Shown here: one piece after another, positions 61,442 through 64,000 of the stretch
Position numbering within the stretch: position 1 is the first letter of the stretch
Layout: every line of letters starts with the position of its first letter
NCBI RefSeq assembly: GCF_000171815.1
Contig: NZ_ABGR01000011.1
Location: 1 to 64,000 of the forward strand
DNA length: 64,000 bases
Source: Vibrio sp. AND4
GTDB taxonomy: Bacteria > Pseudomonadota > Gammaproteobacteria > Enterobacterales > Vibrionaceae
Reading direction: 5' to 3'
The notes under the pieces: generated by a model
The model's input: only the letters and a program-made list of their open reading frames with translations
The model's database searches: none
Told to the model about the DNA's origin: nothing
Made by a program: the position numbers and the translations under genes

Positions 61442-61970
61442 CCGCTCTCTGCATCAAATATCTGCGGTCATCCACTCGCTTAATAGCTGCATTTTTATAT
61501 CCTCATTACTATCCCTATTCGCGTAATTTTATCGATTTCTTCACCGTTTCGTATGTTTTTTGAACCAAGTTATTGATATTGCCTTTTAAGTTTAATTATT
61601 AATGATATTCTCAGTAAATGAGTTGTATGATTCCTGCTAATTATCATTAGTTTGCTAAATGGGTTGTTGTAAACCTCTAATTTAGTTGTTTTATACTTTT
61701 TTATGTTTTCCTTAACATTATGATAAATATTGTATAAATAACTAATTGGCTAAAATTTAATGATTAAATATCAATCTAGTTGATTAACCATAATCAATTA
61801 GTTGATAGTACGGTTTAAGCCGGAATTATCCGGACAATAAATATAAAACAAGTTCGGTTTTCTATTCCTTACAAATGATTTGAATCCAGCCACGGTCGTC
61901 TGTGTGCGATGGGATTCTATTCGTTAAGAATTCATTGAACCAAATTGACGATTACACAAGAGGCGCCCCC
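61442..61970. other. Long AT-rich region upstream of leuO
   Basis: These 529 bases have no credible gene. The stretch 61540-61860 is markedly AT-rich with many A and T runs, the sort of DNA bound by H-NS. A perfect palindrome lies at 61780-61797, and CCGG-AATTAT-CCGG follows near 61821. This is probably the regulatory region of leuO. Confidence 0.6.
61780..61797 (+). promoter_or_regulatory. Candidate operator in the leuO upstream region
   Basis: TTGATTA and TAATCAA pair perfectly (61780-61786 with 61791-61797) with a 4-base spacer, about 175 bases ahead of leuO. It could bind LeuO itself or another LysR- or AraC-type regulator. Confidence 0.5.
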
Positions 61971-62930
61971 ATGTTAGATAAAAAAGACGCGATGAGCGCA
62001 ATTGCTAGCTACCGTATGGAAAGCACATTGCGTGGTGTAGATTTAAATCTATTGACCGTATTTGATGCTGTAATGCAAGAGCAAAACATTACTCGTGCAG
62101 CACACAACCTAGGTATGTCACAACCAGCGGTAAGTAACGCGGTCGCTCGCTTAAAAGTGATGTTTAATGATGAGCTATTTATGCGTCAGGGTCGTGGTAT
62201 CCAACCAACTCAACGTGCTCGTCAACTGTTTGGTCCAATCCGCCAAGCATTGCAACTTATTCGTAACGAATTACCAAGTTCAGTTTTCCAGCCTGAATCT
62301 TCAACTCGCCTATTCAAGCTAGCGATTTGTAGCCCATGTGACATGCGTTTCGCTCCTCGTATTATGGCAAACATCAACGAGCAGGCTCCAAGCGTACAGC
62401 TTCACCTAGATGCGGAATTCGATCGTCTTCTGTCTGAGCGTATGCGCTACCAAGAAATCGACTTCGTAATCGACTACGCTCGTTTTGATGATCAAGGCTT
62501 CTCAAGCACTGAAATCTTTAAAGATGAGCTCGTTGTGATTGCTTCTAAGACGCATCCTCGTATTCAAGGTGGCGTATCTTCTGAGCAACTGATTAACGAA
62601 AAACATGCGAAACTATCACGCGTACACGGCCAGCGTAGCTTCTCTGAGCAAGCTTACCGTGAACTCGATTGCCGAGCAGCGTATGAAGGTTCAAGTCTAA
62701 GTAACTTACTTTACGTTGTCAGCCAGTCGGAACTTGTGACTATCGCTCCACGTTGGATGGCAGAAAATGCAATAAACAGTGACCAACTGCAAATTCTAGA
62801 CTTACCATTTGAAAACAAAGAAATCAGCGGTTATCTGAGCTGGCACGAATCAAGTGAAAAAGACAAAGGTCACATCTGGTTGCGTGATCTGCTAATGGTC
62901 ACTTGTGGTGAAGTGGTAGCGCTTAAATAA
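61971..62930 (+). CDS. leuO: LysR-type regulator LeuO
   Basis: A 319-residue LysR regulator. The N-terminal region VDLNLLTVFDAVMQEQNITRAAHNLGMSQPAVSNAVARLKVMFNDELF is almost identical to E. coli LeuO and contains the winged helix-turn-helix (about 39-60). The C-terminal effector domain is more diverged. LeuO acts as an H-NS antagonist and global regulator; in V. cholerae it is ToxR-dependent. AGAGG before the ATG at 61971 is favoured over an open frame starting 23 codons earlier. It is separated from leuABCD by two genes. Confidence 0.93.
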   Translation: MLDKKDAMSAIASYRMESTLRGVDLNLLTVFDAVMQEQNITRAAHNLGMSQPAVSNAVARLKVMFNDELFMRQGRGIQPTQRARQLFGPIRQALQLIRNELPSSVFQPESSTRLFKLAICSPCDMRFAPRIMANINEQAPSVQLHLDAEFDRLLSERMRYQEIDFVIDYARFDDQGFSSTEIFKDELVVIASKTHPRIQGGVSSEQLINEKHAKLSRVHGQRSFSEQAYRELDCRAAYEGSSLSNLLYVVSQSELVTIAPRWMAENAINSDQLQILDLPFENKEISGYLSWHESSEKDKGHIWLRDLLMVTCGEVVALK

Positions 62931-62997
62931 GCCGATTTTTTAGCCTGACTAACTGGTCAGACTGGACTTGTAATCATCAATTTTTACAATTCCTTGG

Positions 62998-63030
62998 CCC
63001 TGAGAGATGTCCGTCTTTCGGGGTCTTTTT
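62998..63030 (+). terminator. Terminator after leuO
   Basis: CCCTGA pairs with TCGGGG (one T-G pair) with inner GA/TC pairing, followed by TCTTTTT. A small CTGAC/GTCAG hairpin lies just upstream at 62945-62960. Confidence 0.75.
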
Positions 63031-63229
63031 ATATCCGCCAAATGACTGTTTAAATAGTGACTTAAGTTGGTTGAATTTCCGCCAGTTAAATATGAGCTAT
63101 GCTCTATTTAGCGATGGTTGTCTCTTAATAATACTAAGTTTGATAATGGTCAGTTGCGTTTTTAAGCGTTGAGGTTACACTTGTACGCTCAATTAGCTTA
63201 CGTCTGTAAGCCAAAAGGTAATGTAAAGA

Positions 63230-64000
63230 ATGGCCAAGTTAGATTTTCATATCGTAAAACGTATTCGTGAACAAATTGCGAAAGGTGGTGCTCGTGTTGC
63301 GCTAAAGCATAAAGTTGGCGACGCATGGCAGGGTATTACTTGGGAGCAGTTTGGTCAGCAAATCGATGCTCTATCGCTTGCTCTTTTGGCTCAGGGATTG
63401 GGCATTCAAGATAAGATAGGCATCTTCTCAAATAACATGCCGCAATGGACCATTGCTGATTTTGCCGCGTTGCAATTGCGTGGTGTGACCGTACCTATCT
63501 ATCCAACGAGCACGGCAGCACAGTCCGCTTACATCATCGACAATGCAGACGTAAAAGTACTGTTTGTTGGTGAGCAGCCGCAATTTGATGCCGCTGTCAG
63601 TATCTATGATGAATGTCAGCAGCTCGAGCTGATCGTTGCCATGTCGGATGATATTGAGTTGGGTGAGCACGCATTTGCGATGTCTTGGAAAGACTTTATT
63701 GCCAAGAGTGATGGTCGCCAACAAGCGGAACTCGATGCTCGATTAGAGCAAGCGACAGAAGATGATCTCCTGACTCTAATTTATACCTCGGGTACGACAG
63801 GCCAGCCAAAAGGCGTGATGTTGGATTATGCCAACATCTCTGCACAGCTTGAAGGTCACGACCAACGCCTCAGTCTAACCGAAGACGACGTATCGCTCTG
63901 TTTCTTACCACTATCACATGTGTTCGAGCGTGCTTGGACGTTTTATGTCCTCTATAAAGGCGGTACTAATTGCTATCTACAAGACACGATGCAAGTACGT
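63230..64000 (+). CDS. Long-chain acyl-CoA ligase (AMP-binding), 5' part, cut by window end
   Basis: Starting at the ATG at 63230, 257 residues are visible with no stop; the frame continues past the window. It has the AMP-binding signature YTSGTTGQPKGVML at about 185-198, GIFSNNMPQWTIADFAALQLRGVTVPIYPTST near 64-96 and FLPLSHVFERAW near the end. This is the FadD15/long-chain AMP-binding class, of about 600 residues when complete. It activates fatty acids with CoA. V. cholerae has the same gene next to leuO (VC2484). Confidence 0.93.
   Translation, partial: MAKLDFHIVKRIREQIAKGGARVALKHKVGDAWQGITWEQFGQQIDALSLALLAQGLGIQDKIGIFSNNMPQWTIADFAALQLRGVTVPIYPTSTAAQSAYIIDNADVKVLFVGEQPQFDAAVSIYDECQQLELIVAMSDDIELGEHAFAMSWKDFIAKSDGRQQAELDARLEQATEDDLLTLIYTSGTTGQPKGVMLDYANISAQLEGHDQRLSLTEDDVSLCFLPLSHVFERAWTFYVLYKGGTNCYLQDTMQVR

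Overview
The window looks like ordinary chromosome of a Vibrio species. Gene content and order match the Vibrio large chromosome: leuABCD followed by a PAP2 protein, an MJ1255/VC2487-type glycosyltransferase, leuO and an acyl-CoA ligase; lptD-surA-pdxA-rsmA-apaG-apaH; tamA-tamB-ytfP; and a zinc-uptake zrg cluster. The protein sequences are also Vibrio-like. The species cannot be fixed from the sequence. No tRNA, rRNA, insertion sequence, prophage, integron or CRISPR array was seen. Two genes are cut by the window edges: an OapA-like protein at the start and an acyl-CoA ligase at the end.

Layout. 1-6.2 kb: OapA-like protein, DMT exporter, ElaA acetyltransferase, DEAD-box helicase DbpA, a Crp/Fnr-type regulator and periplasmic CpdB. 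6.4-12.3 kb: sulfate activation and siroheme cluster cobA-cysD-cysN-SLC13 permease-cysC. 12.4-17.4 kb: a TIGR03899-type protein, a tiny 34-residue membrane ORF, and a five-gene zinc operon behind a near-perfect Zur box. 17.5-25.8 kb: ytfJ, ytfK, msrA, tamA-tamB-ytfP and a DUF2799-type lipoprotein. 25.8-33.4 kb: ppa, fbp, mpl-ubiX, and a TPP-riboswitch-controlled thiBPQ thiamine importer. 33.4-37.7 kb: a TAXI-type TRAP transporter with a universal stress protein. 38.1-43.5 kb: argR/mdh, a 63-residue unknown, ispB, and rplU-rpmA-obgE. 43.6-54.3 kb: yjjP-yjjB-folA, the apaH...lptD operon, djlA and a DUF547 protein. 54.4-64 kb: leuABCD behind a classical attenuator with leader peptide, PAP2 phosphatase, glycosyltransferase, leuO and the acyl-CoA ligase.

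How the genes work together. CysDN and CysC activate sulfate that the SLC13 permease probably imports, and CobA begins siroheme synthesis for sulfite reductase. The zrg cluster is read as Zur-repressed zinc acquisition. ThiBPQ is switched by thiamine pyrophosphate. LptD and SurA build the outer membrane, and TamA/TamB support envelope assembly. LeuABCD makes leucine under attenuation control, and leuO lies nearby.

Most of the window is well-known housekeeping sequence. The best second-look items are a 44-bp dispersed structured repeat present twice (43591 and 54420), the leu attenuator with its unannotated leader peptide, the Zur box with a small His-rich first gene, a 34-residue hydrophobic mini-protein, the 200-bp hairpin-rich cysN-SLC13 gap, and the TRAP permease with a PDZ-like tail next to a universal stress protein. 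I found no convincing wholly new system.
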